In this document: in pieces, positions 23,704 to 35,993 of the stretch
Layout: each line of letters starts with the position of its first letter
How positions within the stretch are numbered: position 1 is the first letter of the stretch
Source of the DNA: Echinococcus granulosus
Taxonomy: Eukaryota; Platyhelminthes; Cestoda; Cyclophyllidea; Taeniidae
Length of the DNA: 64,000 bases
NCBI RefSeq assembly: GCF_000524195.1
Contig: NW_020170393.1
Span: 248,001 to 312,000 of the forward strand
Direction of reading: 5' to 3'
The notes under the pieces: model-generated
What the model was told of the DNA's origin: nothing
Databases searched by the model: none
Seen by the model: the letters and a program-made list of their open reading frames with translations, nothing else
Program-made: the position numbers and the translations under genes

Positions 23704-25491
23704 AACCGATTGAAACGGAAAAGAAGATAAGGACGGCAAAAAAGATCTGACCAATGTTGAACGACTTCCCTCGGAGACCTCGGCAGGGAATTCACCGAAT
23801 TCATGCCAAAAGAAAGGAGATGCCGATTTGGTCAGGGCAGGCAATGGCTGACTTTTTGGAGCATAAGGTTCAAACCATCATTTCTAATAAGTGGTTCATG
23901 GAGGAGTCGTTCTTATCCTCAATATTTTATATTTTATAAAATGCTAATGGTATTAGCGCGTCCATTACCACGACCTGGGCGGTCAATTCCACTTATGCCA
24001 CACCAACATGTACTCCATTAAACCAAAACTTGTGTAATTATCTGTAGACCAAGAAAATTCTCATCTCATCTTGTAACAGGATTTGGCTCAACCATGGTTA
24101 TATGGACTATCAATGCGCACCTACCACAAGGGTTAAGGTTGGGAATTTGGGGAGTTTCCACGCCTGCAGCACTGGTGGCGAAAGTGTTAATAGGGCATAT
24201 TCTCTGGTTTTATCATGCGTCATCAAGCACTTCATTAAACCTCTCAACGGTGGCACAATTGAAAGTAACAACTGCAACAATTATGGTGCAACTTTTCATA
24301 ACTGATCAAGTGTGAGGCACACAAGCTCACCTCTTTAATGAGTGAATTGGTACATTGCAGCAGCTTTCCTTCCCTACAAAGTATAGTTGACATGAATGAA
24401 GTGCCTATTATTGAGGACGGTATAAACCAGTATCTCGGATCCAGTAACTGTAAATTATGGAACCCTGCGTCTTGGTACCACCACTGTACCACCTATGAGG
24501 ACCGAAACCTTTCGAGGCGTACCTCAAATTGATGAGCTATTGCAACCAAATATGATTTTGCTTAGCTAAACACACTTTATTACCGCTACAATCACTAAGA
24601 AAGCAAACATTCATCTTCTTTGTATAAACCATACCGTCTTTTCGACTGTGATGTGGTCCTTGTTAGCGTGGTTGAGACGACGGATCGGAAAAAATCGTAA
24701 TTGGAGATGGGACTAGACTCAGTGAATCTACTCTTTGCCAGGTATCGTACCTTAATAACTCCTAAGGCATTTGGGGATGGCCACAAACAAGGCTCCCTAG
24801 TCCTATTCCTACCTATCACAATTAAGTGCAATAGAAAATAACTAACACGGACGAAGTGGGCCAAATCTATACATTTATGAAATCCCCTATTTCTATTCAG
24901 CTCCCCATTTCCATAATATTTAACCTTTTCACAGAAAGACGGCCTAATGGTTATCGTATACGGCTAATGATGAAGATAGTGAGAAAATTTAAGTGGTAGG
25001 GGATGGCCGCCAGATTGGAAAATACGGCTACGTAAGTTCCAGTTAGTCTCGTGTAGAGTTTAATCTTTTCACCAAGCATGCTATTGTTATGTTTAAATGG
25101 AGGGTTGGGGGTTACCACTTCACAAGGTCCACAAATGTTGAAAAACAAGCCGTGTCATGACAAAATTTCTGTAGGAGCGCGAAGCAATCACATTTTAGAA
25201 GACAGAAAAAGGCGGTAAGAGCGGATAAAAGCCGAGATCCGGCTCAACTAATAAATAAATATACTCAGGCATCAGGACGGTGCCATCTCGGTACAAGCCC
25301 TAAAAGTGAACGATCAAGGTCATCGTTTATTGGCTGGCGCCAGTTAGCAAACACGGCAGCCCTTACTCACCGCCTATTGGTTGGCGTCTAACCAATGGGG
25401 TGGCTATTACTCAAGTGCCGATTATTTACGTGCTGGTACAGCTAGTATCTCACACACACGCGCTTCGGACCGTGGTTACGCCCATTTCGCG
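23704..25491. other. Spacer upstream of CRIP, nothing recognised
   Basis: Open frames in both orientations overlap each other and show no recognisable protein content. The right end should contain the CRIP promoter. Confidence 0.35.
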
Positions 25492-25514
25492 CTCCTTTCT
25501 CTCTCTCTCTCTCA
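25492..25514 (+). repeat. CT-rich microsatellite immediately upstream of CRIP start
   Basis: A run of CT dinucleotides interrupted by one T-rich spot ends 9 bases before the CRIP ATG. It is probably in the 5' UTR or is a splice or trans-splice polypyrimidine tract. Confidence 0.8.
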
Positions 25515-25523
25515 ACAACAGAC

Positions 25524-27551
25524 ATGCCCAAGTGTCCCAACTGCGCAAAGGAGGTCTATTTCGGTAGGACGCACCTTGCTCACGCTAATCCCACATTCTT
25601 CTCACCTTTATAGCTGAGCGTGTAACCTCTCTGGGCAAGGACTGGCATCGACCCTGCCTAAGGTGTGCCAAGTGTGATAAGACTCTCTCTCCTGGTCAGC
25701 ATGCTGAGGTGAGCTTCCTCAGTTGTAACAGTATATGTAGTAGCTGCTTTTTTCCAATGCAAATATGGCCTTAGGTACATAATGAAACCCAACTATTGCA
25801 GATTTATAGCATCCAAGTCAAGAAATAGACTCATTTCACCCATCTTCTTAAGAGATTCAACATTTAGGTGGCTGAAATGTATTTTTGCGAACCTAGAGTC
25901 ACGATAAGACTGCTAAACGAAGTTAAAAAATAAATTCAAAAGCGTAAAAGTACTTGCTCGACATACTTGCCGCCTTCTCGTAGAGACAATTGGTCTCGCA
26001 GCTAACTCACCTAGACGCAAGCACATTCTCAAGTCTTGTTTGCGCATTTGATGAGAATTCGTTTAGTGGTCCAACAGCTCGACTGCTACGACGATTGAAA
26101 TCTTGACTGAAGGCTGGACCTACACTGTGGCTCTAATGGGAAGGTCGAGCCGGGCCTCTGTCGAGGCGACATTCGGCTTAATTGCTCTTAATTACCTGCC
26201 ACCATCCAAAGCCCTTTAGTCCAGGTTGTTGAAGCGTTTTTTTCTCAAGTGCTTATACCCAACCGGCACACCAAAGTGGCTCACGGAGCCTAGTCAGTCC
26301 CACTTCATTGCATTTGACACCGTACAGCAACCTTCGCTCACTTCTGAATGTCATAAGAACGCCAACTGTTGTCCTTTTGACCATCGTACGTCACCAATGA
26401 CCTTTAAACGCGTAACTCCGAGAGTTAATTAGACTGGCTCTTCACAGGCACAGTGCCCACTCCTTCCTATTACCAGGCAGCAACTCTCCTGGCGATGTGG
26501 TAGTGCTTCTCGAGACCTCATTTCCTTAGTAAGCAGCCTTCAATATTCTTGTTAATACAGCACGATGGAAAGCCCTACTGCAACAAGCCCTGCTACCAGG
26601 CTCTATTCGGACCAAAGGGTGAGTGCCTTTTTTAAAAACTCCCATCAATCGTTGTCAAAGTTATTTTTTTCAAGGATCACGTCCAGTGCACGGTTGTGTC
26701 ACAATGCCTAATTCACATGCCGAGTTATTAAACGAATAGATGACAATCTTTACCAGGTTTGTCTTTGAAACGATTCTTGGCTCCCACTATACTTCAATTC
26801 TACAGCATACGGGTTAAATCCACTAATTTTCAAGCCGTGCTCTTTTTTTGTTTTCAAAAACCTTAATTGAACTTAACTAAGCTGAGAGAACCGGAGCGTG
26901 ATGATGCTTGCACCACTAGTCATGAGTTGCCACCTCTGAGTGCTCATGCTCTCACTGAGTCAAGGGAATGCCATTGTTTTGCTGCTGGAGTGCCCTCAAG
27001 GTTGATCTTGGCTGAAGAGTAGAGTGGGGGCGTGAAAAGGGAAAGCGCATTGTTGCATTGCCACCGGAGTCGCTCTGACGTAATGCGATCGCCTGACAGA
27101 AGGTCATTTTCCCTGCAACTGTGAAATAAAATTTTACGGAGGCATGGAGTAGGAGCAGTAGGACATGAGCCGTCTGACCTAATTGCATAACAGTGACTAA
27201 ACGCTGATAGTCTTTTAACACCCACAAGATTCATAGTGAAAATAATAATCGTTACCTTGGTTACCGGCACAGAGCACATTGCTACATAACCACTTCATCC
27301 CATCCCTTTGCAGGACTTCGATAGAACAGTTCAAATGTTTAAGTGAGACATCCATCCTAAGTGTCGTTCGCATTTGTTTTTGGGGAAAAAATATGGTGTG
27401 GCTTAGGTTAATCTTGTCATCACTGAACACGTTGTCTGTGTCACAGCATGCTGGTTCTCGTAAGCAATCCCACTTTCATAAACTAACATGTTCTCTTCTT
27501 TTTTTCTATTTTCCAGGTGTTGGTGTTGGCAGCTCATACCGATATGACTAA
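25524..27551 (+). CDS. CRIP1: Cysteine-rich (CRIP-type) single LIM protein, complete, four exons
   Basis: CRIP proteins are small cytosolic proteins built from one LIM domain that binds two zinc ions and mediates protein contacts. Exons: 25524-25563, 25614-25708, 26561-26618 and 27517-27551, giving 75 residues (vertebrate CRIP1 is 77). The sequence runs [20 protein letters not shown], then [20 protein letters not shown], then [20 protein letters not shown], then a Gly/Ser tail [10 protein letters not shown]. All eight zinc ligands of the LIM domain are present (C4, C7, H25, C28, C31, C34, C52, C56). The first intron is only 50 bases. AATAAA lies 49 bases past the stop. It could equally be named CRIP2/3-like; the single LIM domain fits CRIP1. 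Confidence 0.93.
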
Positions 27552-27599
27552 ATTACTGCCGGAAGGAGCCCGTTTCTGGTATTACTTGCTTTAAACAAG

Positions 27600-27605
27600 A
27601 ATAAA
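27600..27605 (+). terminator. Polyadenylation signal of CRIP
   Basis: AATAAA 49 bases downstream of the CRIP stop codon, on the same strand. Confidence 0.6.
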
Positions 27606-29438
27606 TTTTATTCTTACCCCTTCGCCTTTTGTCAAAGGGTACGTGACAGAGATGTAGACAGTAGCCACAAGCACTCATACCACTGCGGTAGACTGATATC
27701 CGCTTTAATCGGGTTTAACTGCTCGGGTTCCTAGACGGTATCCGGGTCCCCCTGCACACACAAGGCTGCTCTCGGACTCTGAGGAGAACTTAGGCTCTGC
27801 CTCAAGCTTAAAATTTGGAGTACTGGAAGAACAGGAAAGGCAGCAATAAGCCCGCTGGTCGATGAGTGAAGGGGTGGGGTAGGCACAGTCTTGGCCCGAG
27901 CGAGATGGGTTGACCACATTATTATGGGTCCGGTGGCCATGTGCTAACTAAGCAATGCCACTAGGGTGGAGAAAGTGTCTTGTGCTACGATATGCACAGT
28001 TTATATGCACGTGTAGGTTTACGTTATAGATTCATGGGGTGCTTCCTGTGGACGACTGATTAGTCGACGCTTGACGTGTACAAAGAGGACCGGAGTAACC
28101 ACTGCATTTGGTCTGATGGAACAGTGTGCCTCCACAACCCGGTTACAAGATAATGATGAAAGTACGGTTGAGGTTTGTTTTTCAGTAGGATAGAGGGTGA
28201 ATCCACTTTTACGATGATTTACGAAAACACTACAACTGCAGATAAACGACTATAAGACTGGTAATTCGTTAAAAACTGCAGGCGACAAAACTCAACACTA
28301 CAGTTCGGCTTATCCAAGAAGTTGGAGGGAGCATGCGTGAGTAAGTGATTGAATATGAGGCGCATTCACGTGATCATATCGTCAATAGCTCGGTCTTCGC
28401 ATGAAAATTTGCGCATTTGCATATGGTGTCGCAGAAAGGCCTCGCTCACTTTTGCCTCTCGTGATTTAGTGTGCACGCGCGCGCCGGCACCTTCAAGAAC
28501 ACGACACCAAGTGGCTCACATTAAATCCATCCACTCGCACATTCACACACGAGGTGTGATTTGATGCATACGTGCTATGAAACACACTCACAGTCACCTA
28601 TTTACCTTGCTTTCTGGATGAAGTAGGACCCGATGTTTGTAGTCAAATCTGATAACCTATGTCTGCGCCCATATAGGGGAAGGCAGAGTAGGAGTTCAGT
28701 GTAGCGGAAGAAGTGAATTTGCAAACAAAGACCATTTTTTAGCCCACAGGCGTGATTCAGAAAGGCAGTGCTACTGAGCCCTCCTCGAATAACGAAGCAA
28801 AGTGATAATGACATGAACCGAAAAGCGCTTTTTGGCTGCGTCAGTAGGTTTAGAGTAACAGAGTAAATCCTCAAATATTGTATCAAACGAACCAACGGCT
28901 TAAGCGAAGAAGTATTGCTAGTACACTAGTATTCAAAGGCGAAACACCGTTCCAACCAGCTCCCATACTGTAGGTAAATCGGAGATGAAAGTAGGCATTT
29001 GTAGTCTTCAAGTGTTTATTCCATACTTTCTACTTACACAACATTAGTAGAAGTTGGCATGGTTCCAGTCTTGTAAGCAGGTCAAAAAAACAGTGCTGGT
29101 GAGCAAACTCAGGTACGCAAAACCGGTCCATAGCGAGATTTGCTCGAGTAGAAAATACGGTACAATAATATGGGAACTAAAAATGCACATGGGTAACCAC
29201 AAGGTAATCTGATGTGCATTTTTGGTAACGAAAGGCCGCAACAGCACCCTCCAAAAGCTAAACGAACCCCTTTATTGAAAATAATTAGGTAAAAATAAAG
29301 AGACCCTGACAAAGTAACTTAAAAATGCACTACATCTATCAGGAAGAGTAAAGACTGGTTAAGTCAGTGGGACTTAATGTTTGATGGTCGATACGAGATA
29401 GAAGATCCAAACACCTCAAAGCGGATAACACCACTGTT
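27606..29438. other. Convergent spacer CRIP / METTL23-like, nothing recognised
   Basis: 1.8 kb between two convergent genes. Contains CA/CG-rich patches around 28470-28560 and several short open frames with no recognisable content. Confidence 0.4.
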
Positions 29439-30154
29439 TCACGGATGGAAAACGGATGCTTTCAACAGAAAAAATGTCACTGAATCAAAAATACTGGATG
29501 ACTGAAGGGAAAGGCTTAATCCGGCTTTTTCGAAAATGCTCATCAGGTCAGCGTTTGAACTAAATGGACAGGCTTACAAACATAACAGTAAGACTCACCC
29601 ACGATTTTCATAAGCTATGTAAGCCAGCGCATTTGAATTTTTGTGCAGTAGAAGAGATAGAGTCTCCGTAAAAGGTTTAAAAACTAATCAATAGTGAAAA
29701 ATAACTAAGGCAATGTACCACTGCTTTCAAATAAACAATCTGAGGCGATAATCAAGTCAACAGACCTTTCCAAAGCTAAAATGGGAACATCATTCCAGTC
29801 GCAGGATACAAAATCACAGTCCGGTATATTATTCAAGGCACAATTTTTTCTTATATTTTCCTCTATCACTGAATCGTCCCGGTCCGTAAATACTACACTA
29901 CTGGCTCCATTTTTAAGCGCAGATATTCCACATAAGCCAGTACCAGCACCAAGCTACTGGATCAAGCAAGTTACTCACAATACCTCCAGGACCCGCCGCC
30001 CCGAAACGTCGATATGGCCGGAGTATATTGACTGTGAAAGCAATTCCGCAGACTTCCAAGGGTAAAAAGCGTACCCACTTGAGTCAGATGAAGCGATCAA
30101 GATTTTCGCGTCCACTCCATCTTTGTTTATAAATGTTAATTCCACGACGCCCAT
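29439..30154 (-). CDS. METTL23: METTL23-like class I methyltransferase, complete model, four exons
   Basis: METTL23 belongs to the METTL21/23 family of SAM-dependent protein methyltransferases; the mammalian enzyme methylates histone H3 arginine. Exons (complement): 30154-29984, 29953-29719, 29683-29599 and 29559-29439. The total is 612 bases, 203 residues (human 190), and every join is in phase. Visible motifs: YAFYPWKSAELLSQ (family Y-x-WP region), then VLE-LGAGTGLCGI (SAM motif I, split by intron 1), then SSVVFTDRDD (motif II), then DLIIASDCLFES (motif IV/post-I), then a C-terminal strand SVTFFLLKA. Intron 1 is only 30 bases (GTATTG...CCAGTAG) and contains in-frame stops. Assignment to METTL23 rather than another METTL21-type member rests on length and layout and is likely, not certain. 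Confidence 0.75.
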
Positions 30155-31550
30155 ATCAAAATCATTGGCCAATGTGTAGCACTACTACAGTTCAAAGAAT
30201 CGCACGACCTTGAGTGAGTATAAGCAATTTGCTAATTTTGCAAAATTAAATTGTAGCACTTAAGCATAGCTAATTTCACAGCATATTTTAATTTTAGCTA
30301 CTGTGGCAAAGGATGCAAGTTGAATACACGCTTCAACATGTCCTAGATGTGGGCGCGCATAGCATGATTGGATGATTTTCTAAGTTAGAAATATCAAAGC
30401 ATCAAATATATATGCGGCTAAAATGCATTTTAAGTTCAGTCGATCTGATTACAGCTAACTTGCTTATGATCTATTAAATGTGTTTATTCAAATGTAGTAA
30501 GACCGGTACATACTTGATTAAAAGCAGTTTAAACCTTTTAAAAAGACTGCAAAGTAAATAAAAGGCACATTGCTGCTGTAATACGTGTTTGAATGACTAC
30601 TTTTTATGCATCAAGCGGTAAGCATATTTCAACATCGTGGTAGGGTAGATGTCATCGACCACCGCGGTGAAAACCGCCACTTACCATCCATGAACTTTGA
30701 TAGTTTGTAAACCGTCCCCTTACTATTCAAATAAAAGACGTCCTTCCCTGCTTAATTTTCTTGTTTTAATATTCTGAAGCCAGAGGTGGTGGAGGAATGC
30801 TAAGCTTGCTACACAACAAAATAGACCTTTACACGGACGTCTGCGGAGGGTGGTAATATTAGATGATTTCATGTGGGGAAATCGAAGCAGTCAATCTAAT
30901 GACAAATTTCTATTTTTATGGGCTAGTTACTGCCCTGACAACAGTAGTGGCCAAAGGTCGAAATTGCTGTCACGGACAACTGCTTGTCACCTTTGCAGTG
31001 TACATTTGTGAACTAAATCTCAATCAATCTTATCAGCTATGGCGCTTTATTCTGTTGCTTATTCGGCGAACTTTTTACTCAATTATATATTGTGAAGAAT
31101 GAGAACATTCACGTCACTACTTAGTTTTTTTTCAACCTACCCTGTTGGTTGATGGGGTTAAGTATAGGCAAATGGATGATTAGAGAAACATTTAAATAGA
31201 CTACCAAAAACGGTGCCAGAGAATGCTTGCATGCGCATATGAGTGTTTAAACTGTTTACTGCCATACTACTGCCCCAAAAAGAGTAGCATCTTTGGAAGT
31301 GTAGTTCCAGAGTTAATTTCATGCTTCTGTCCTAAAAATGTGTGGATCGCCTGTTTTACTTCCCTCTGTCATGCAGTGACATTACATAGTCGATTGCTGA
31401 TAAGTATCATTGAAAAAACAGTCTGAATGCTAGGCCCTAATGAAGTCAAGAAAAATAATCTCCGCATTTAGTAAGACTCCAATGCACTAATACTGCGTTT
31501 GACCCCATCACTTATCGATAGTGTCAATGAACTTGGTTTATTATCACTAG
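30155..31550. other. Divergent spacer, nothing recognised
   Basis: 1.4 kb between two genes that point away from each other, so it should hold both promoters. It is AT-rich with no supported exon. Confidence 0.4.
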
Positions 31551-31557
31551 TATAAAT
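31551..31557 (+). promoter_or_regulatory. TATA-like element upstream of the secreted cysteine-rich gene
   Basis: TATAAAT 41 bases before the ATG; a second TATAAAA lies at 31569-31575. Either could position transcription, the first leaving room for a short leader. Confidence 0.4.
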
Positions 31558-31597
31558 GCCTAAAAACGTATAAAATTTAATTTCGGAACGATTTGTC

Positions 31598-32425
31598 ATG
31601 AAACTGTTGCTCCTCACTGTTGTCGCAGTGGTCGCGACTGCTGCCTACCCCATGCACTCGTACCACATATTCATGGACTGCTACGACCCTATCTGTAGTA
31701 TGAACGGAATCTACGGCTTCCACTGCAAAAATGGCATTTGCTCCTACATATGTTCTGAGGCCGGCTGTAGACAAGATGGCTTGGTGAATAGACCATCAAT
31801 GGATAAATCCAACATCATTTTCAGTGGATGCAAAGACTTGAATTGTGCCGTGAACGGCTTCTATGGGTATGGCTGTGCAGGTGGCGCGTGTCACTACATT
31901 TGCTCTGACAGCGGCTGTGTCGATGTGAGAAGGGGAAAGCTTACCCCAAAGTGCTCTTCAAAGCCAGATCAGAAGAAGGCGGAGAAGAATTCAAAGGTGG
32001 AGAAAGAAAATCCAAAAGAAGTAGACACCACGAATAAACAAAGTGTTGATAATAAGGAAATGGATCTGAAAGAGCAAGCTAGTACTGAAACAAAAAGTGA
32101 TGCCGTTGCGCTGGTGACAACTGCCGCACCAGACCTGAGGGAAGAAGAGAAAGAGGAGAAAAAGACAGAAAGCACCTTACCCACGGAAATACTCACGGAA
32201 GCGCCAGCAGAATCAAAAGAGGCATCCGGTAAACCAAATGTGCCCGACGATACAATCAGCGCGACTGCCACTGCTGAGAATAAAGTAGAAGAAAGCGAAG
32301 TGGATAAAGTGAACAGTGCAACCAAGACAAAGGGGGCTGAACAGAGTGAGGAGGATGACAAAAGCCAACCAGCAAAGAAGTCACTACGAAAAAAGAGGCT
32401 GTCGAGAAGGGTGAAGCGCAAGTGA
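31598..32425 (+). CDS. Secreted protein with two identical-spacing six-cysteine repeats and a charged tail
   Basis: Intronless, 275 residues, ATG at 31598. Residues 1-16 are a typical signal peptide (MKLLLLTVVAVVATAA), so the protein should enter the secretory pathway. Two modules follow, cysteines 28-57 and 78-107, both with spacing CX4CX9CX4CX3CX4C and shared words NGxYGxxC and YICSxxGC, 50 residues apart. From about residue 120 the protein is a long low-complexity tail rich in Lys, Glu, Thr and Ser, ending in a very basic stretch (KKSLRKKRLSRRVKRK) with several dibasic sites. I do not recognise the family. A lineage-specific secreted or tegument-associated product is a reasonable guess; the tail resembles linkers of secreted parasite proteins. 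No function is claimed. Confidence 0.8.
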   Translation: MKLLLLTVVAVVATAAYPMHSYHIFMDCYDPICSMNGIYGFHCKNGICSYICSEAGCRQDGLVNRPSMDKSNIIFSGCKDLNCAVNGFYGYGCAGGACHYICSDSGCVDVRRGKLTPKCSSKPDQKKAEKNSKVEKENPKEVDTTNKQSVDNKEMDLKEQASTETKSDAVALVTTAAPDLREEEKEEKKTESTLPTEILTEAPAESKEASGKPNVPDDTISATATAENKVEESEVDKVNSATKTKGAEQSEEDDKSQPAKKSLRKKRLSRRVKRK

Positions 32426-32802
32426 GACCAAGGCAGAGGGGAGTAGAGGGACCTACACAGACCTCTAATCATTACATTATAATTGCGTTTCCTCGATTTT
32501 ACCGTTTTCATCCATGATTACTGTGCAATGCTGTACACGATAATGCCAGGGTTGTTATTGCAACTTATGCTAGAATGGAACTTTAAAACAGCTTTAACAG
32601 AGAGGAAGTCATACCTTAGAAATGTCTTTTACATTGTGCAACAAGTCCATAGGAATTTAAAGAATTACTCTCTGGCTCAAAACTCTTTTAAAGAACCTAC
32701 TGAGTGGTTTTTAATTAGGCAGATCCTGAGAGGAATTCTTATGTCTAATATTAGGGGCATTATATGTGCAACAACAATGAATTTTGTTAAAGGTTAGGCA
32801 TG
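32426..32802. other. 3' flank of the secreted gene, nothing recognised
   Basis: Presumed 3' UTR and spacer up to a TRIM element. No gene-like content. Confidence 0.4.
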
Positions 32803-33620
32803 ACTTTTTCAGTAGTAAAAATAAAATGCAAAAGCGTACACAATACTCGGGTAGAATATGTATTTTCGACTTACTGAATGGTTGAAAGGCTACTGGTATG
32901 GCCCGATGGTCATCCCGCCCAGCTGTAGTACTACAGCGGAGACAAAAGTGCCCGTATAACCGAAAGTGGGAGTTGAACAAACAGTCAAAGCAATACGCAG
33001 TCCCTCTTGCCTTTTGAGCGTCGTTTGTGGCGCTCTCCTTAGTTAACCTCCTGCGTCGGCTGTAAGGAAACAACCGTGTCAGTCGCGGAATTTGTGCAAC
33101 TAGAGAGGTGCTTGAGCGCAATGCCACTGATCTCTTTTGCCACCTCTACTGGATTTGGAACTCCGTACTGTTTGGGAACTGGAAATGGGAATGTGCTGGC
33201 CATCATGCGTGTCCATAGTTAGTCGTAGGAAAATTGGCCCCAAAGCAGGGTTATATAGCAAAGGGCGGGGTTTTACACATTCCCCTAGGATTAGGGTTTT
33301 ACTTCTTTTCTCACTCCAGAGCTGTCTAGCCATATCAACCTATCTGGTAGCTGCCACTAAAAGCACTTCTGTTGGAATTTGTCATAAATTCTCCCGTTTA
33401 CAGCTTACACCCTCCTTCCTTCGTGATAGGGTTTACTTTCTGCGTCCAGAGACTACCATGAAGATGGAAGAAAACATCATTTTCAGGCAGAATATGTCGT
33501 CGATGAACAGAACGGTTGGGGCCGCAGGTACGGCTCGGAGTCCAGGCCACTCAGCGGAGGAGCGGTGGTGGAGACCTCAACGCTCCCTTTCTAAAAATGG
33601 GAGGTAAACAAAAAAAGCGT
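32803..33620 (+). mobile_element. TRIM element with two LTRs
   Basis: The left LTR (about 32803-32995) has CTACTGGTATGGCCCGATGG and ends GTTGAACAAACAGTC. The right LTR (about 33465-33620) has GGCAGAATATGTCGTCGATG and ends GGAGGTAAACAA. The interior shares long blocks with the elements at 44.5 and 50.5 kb: GTCCATAGTTAGTCGTAGGA, CAGAGCTGTCTAGCCATATC and CTGCGTCGGCTGTAAGG. No coding capacity. Boundaries approximate. Confidence 0.7.
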
Positions 33621-35993
33621 TATATTAAAAAACATTGATCTGATGAATTCTGAAGACTTGTACGTCAATTGAGGAGTTGACGGATTTCATCTAATAAGTA
33701 TGTCTATTTTAAGTGTACAATTTTCTGTACTTTTAACAAAGAAACATACAGACATTGGAATGGCAACACGTTGCATAGAGCGCTGTCAAATACTGTGAGT
33801 GAAGTGCCGAATATATTGTGAATTCCTTACTTGCCGGTTGGGTTGTGGTCTTAGTGGACGAAAACTTGTACTCCTTGCTAGTGATAAAATTATGCATTAA
33901 TTTATTAATCACTAGTGGTAGCATCATGATCTTCATGTACAAATTAATCGCACGTTGCCAGATTATCGGGTTCATGTAATTTCAATGGGGTCATTTACTC
34001 AATCTCTTCTGAAGCGTTAATTGTACTTAATTGATAGAGTAGTGGCCAGTCATAAATTCTAGGGAGGAAGGCAACTCCCATTTTTTTTAGCGGTAAAAAT
34101 AAGATTTATAGGCGATTTACGCTATCGGTTATAGGTAGACTATTCGTGACCTCTCATCAAAGATCATGATCTTCATGTTCACTGCCAAAAGCAAACGCAT
34201 CTAGAATGTTTTTCTGTTAACAAATACATTGATAAAATTGTGGAACAAAAATAGGTAGAAACATCCCCTCGTCTCATATAAAGAAAGGCGAATCCCTATT
34301 TCCCCCACTTTCTGTCGAAAATCCTGAAAAATTTTAGTATTTACAACAACTATGTTAGAGGCACCATCCCTTTTCATTTCATTTTTGGCCTTTTTAAATT
34401 GGAACATGCATGTGTGAGGCTCAATTCTAGTTGCTATATCAACGACCTGTTCAAATCTATTGCAGCTTTTTGCTGTTGCCATGATGGAACCCAGTGAGCA
34501 TGGCAACACAGTTAGCTATTGTACTCTGAATTGTAGCACTCAGCGCATGTTTCAGTTGATCGCATGAACCTCCATGAAACATGTTCCTCCTACACCTTTG
34601 TTTACTGGTAAATTAACTTATTTTGATGTGTTCGTTCGTCAACATTTCCTACAACCTATCAATGCCCATGGTAAAATGTGACCTGGTTCATTTTTTTCCT
34701 CACGAGTAAAAACCGAAAGACCCTTCTATTTAACACCTCTACTAGCTTATATTTGCGGTCGGACATCAAGAACAAAGTACAGTTTTTGAGAGTCCAACCA
34801 AGACGCAAAAATTTAATGTTTGCATATTAATTGTCGCCTAAGCTATTTACTCGTTATTTTTGCAAGATGTATTTAAAAAAGCCACAACCTTTATTTCCCT
34901 CCCGTGGCTCATGAAGAAGTACAAGTAGTTCATTTGGTCTACGCTGGCAAAAGCCAACACATTTGTCCTTGCCATTTGATGTGAATCGTAGCAACATCGT
35001 ATACTGATTAATATGTTTCCCATTATAAACAAACTGTTCATGTTGGGCAGTTTTATTTAACGCAGACACCTGAGTTTGCCTCCATTATTTTATTGCCATG
35101 GCTACAAATGTGTCTTATCAACTCACTTCGATTTTGGTCAATGGAGCTACACTCCTGTTTTCCACAAGCACAGATAACGCAAACTGTTTGAGATGATTTT
35201 TGACATGACAAGTAATTTTTCAAGTTTAATAAGCTGTTCTCAAATTTTCACTTTATTTACTAGTTATGAGACAATTTAGTGTTCTTGAACATTCTCACAA
35301 TTGCTTTATGTTGCAAGAACTCTTACCAGTGCTTCGTCGTTATTAAAGAGGGCTCGAAATAACTTTATTTACATGAATGCGCATACCTGATACTTAGTTT
35401 TAATGGTCTCTTAGCCTCATTAAGTCCGCGTTATGAAGACTACGTCATTGTGTAGAACAGTCTTTTCTTGAAGTAATGAATATGACAAGCAAATAATGGT
35501 AAGGTGCATAAATCCCACCGATTTGGGCCGGGTAAATCAATCAATGGTGTTATTAACTCATTTGCGTGGATCATCACCTTGCAGCCCATATTGTTTTTTG
35601 CTTCATCGCTACTAATAACTATGAGTAGCAGTACCCGGCTAGAGTGGCGACCGAAACCAATAGCCATTCAGTGGGCATTGCAATGTCTTGGGCTTAAAAA
35701 ATTTATTCACATATTTTAAGTATCCATATTTTAAAAGTGAAGTACAAGAGAACTGCTCCTTAGCATAAGGTCAGTTTGATTAGGAATTTGAATGTCATAG
35801 CAAATACGCCAATAATTTAAATTTCTCCAGACTTTAATTCGGTTATGGTGAAATTTTCTAGAATGGCACTGATTAGATATAACAAGACTCGCTACTACAA
35901 CGCAGTGCATGAAAGTCTGGCGGAATGATTATAAGCGCCTATAGAGCTTGCATTGTGGTACACTTTCGATACTACTTGCTTCCTTCACCGTAG
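33621..35993. other. No confident gene; several minus-strand open stretches
   Basis: On the minus strand, open stretches near 33820-33975, 34201-34482, 34860-35070 and 35500-35667 have protein-like composition (for example FEQVVDIATRIEPHTCMFQF), and one acceptor (GCAAACTCAG before 35069) looks good. I could not chain them in phase or recognise a family. They may be an unrecognised minus-strand gene or chance frames. Earlier exons of the polycystin gene may also lie here on the plus strand. Confidence 0.25.

Noticed and set aside
31969..32511. 180-codon Ser-rich frame on the minus strand
   Set aside because: Antisense shadow of the Lys/Glu-rich tail of the secreted protein.
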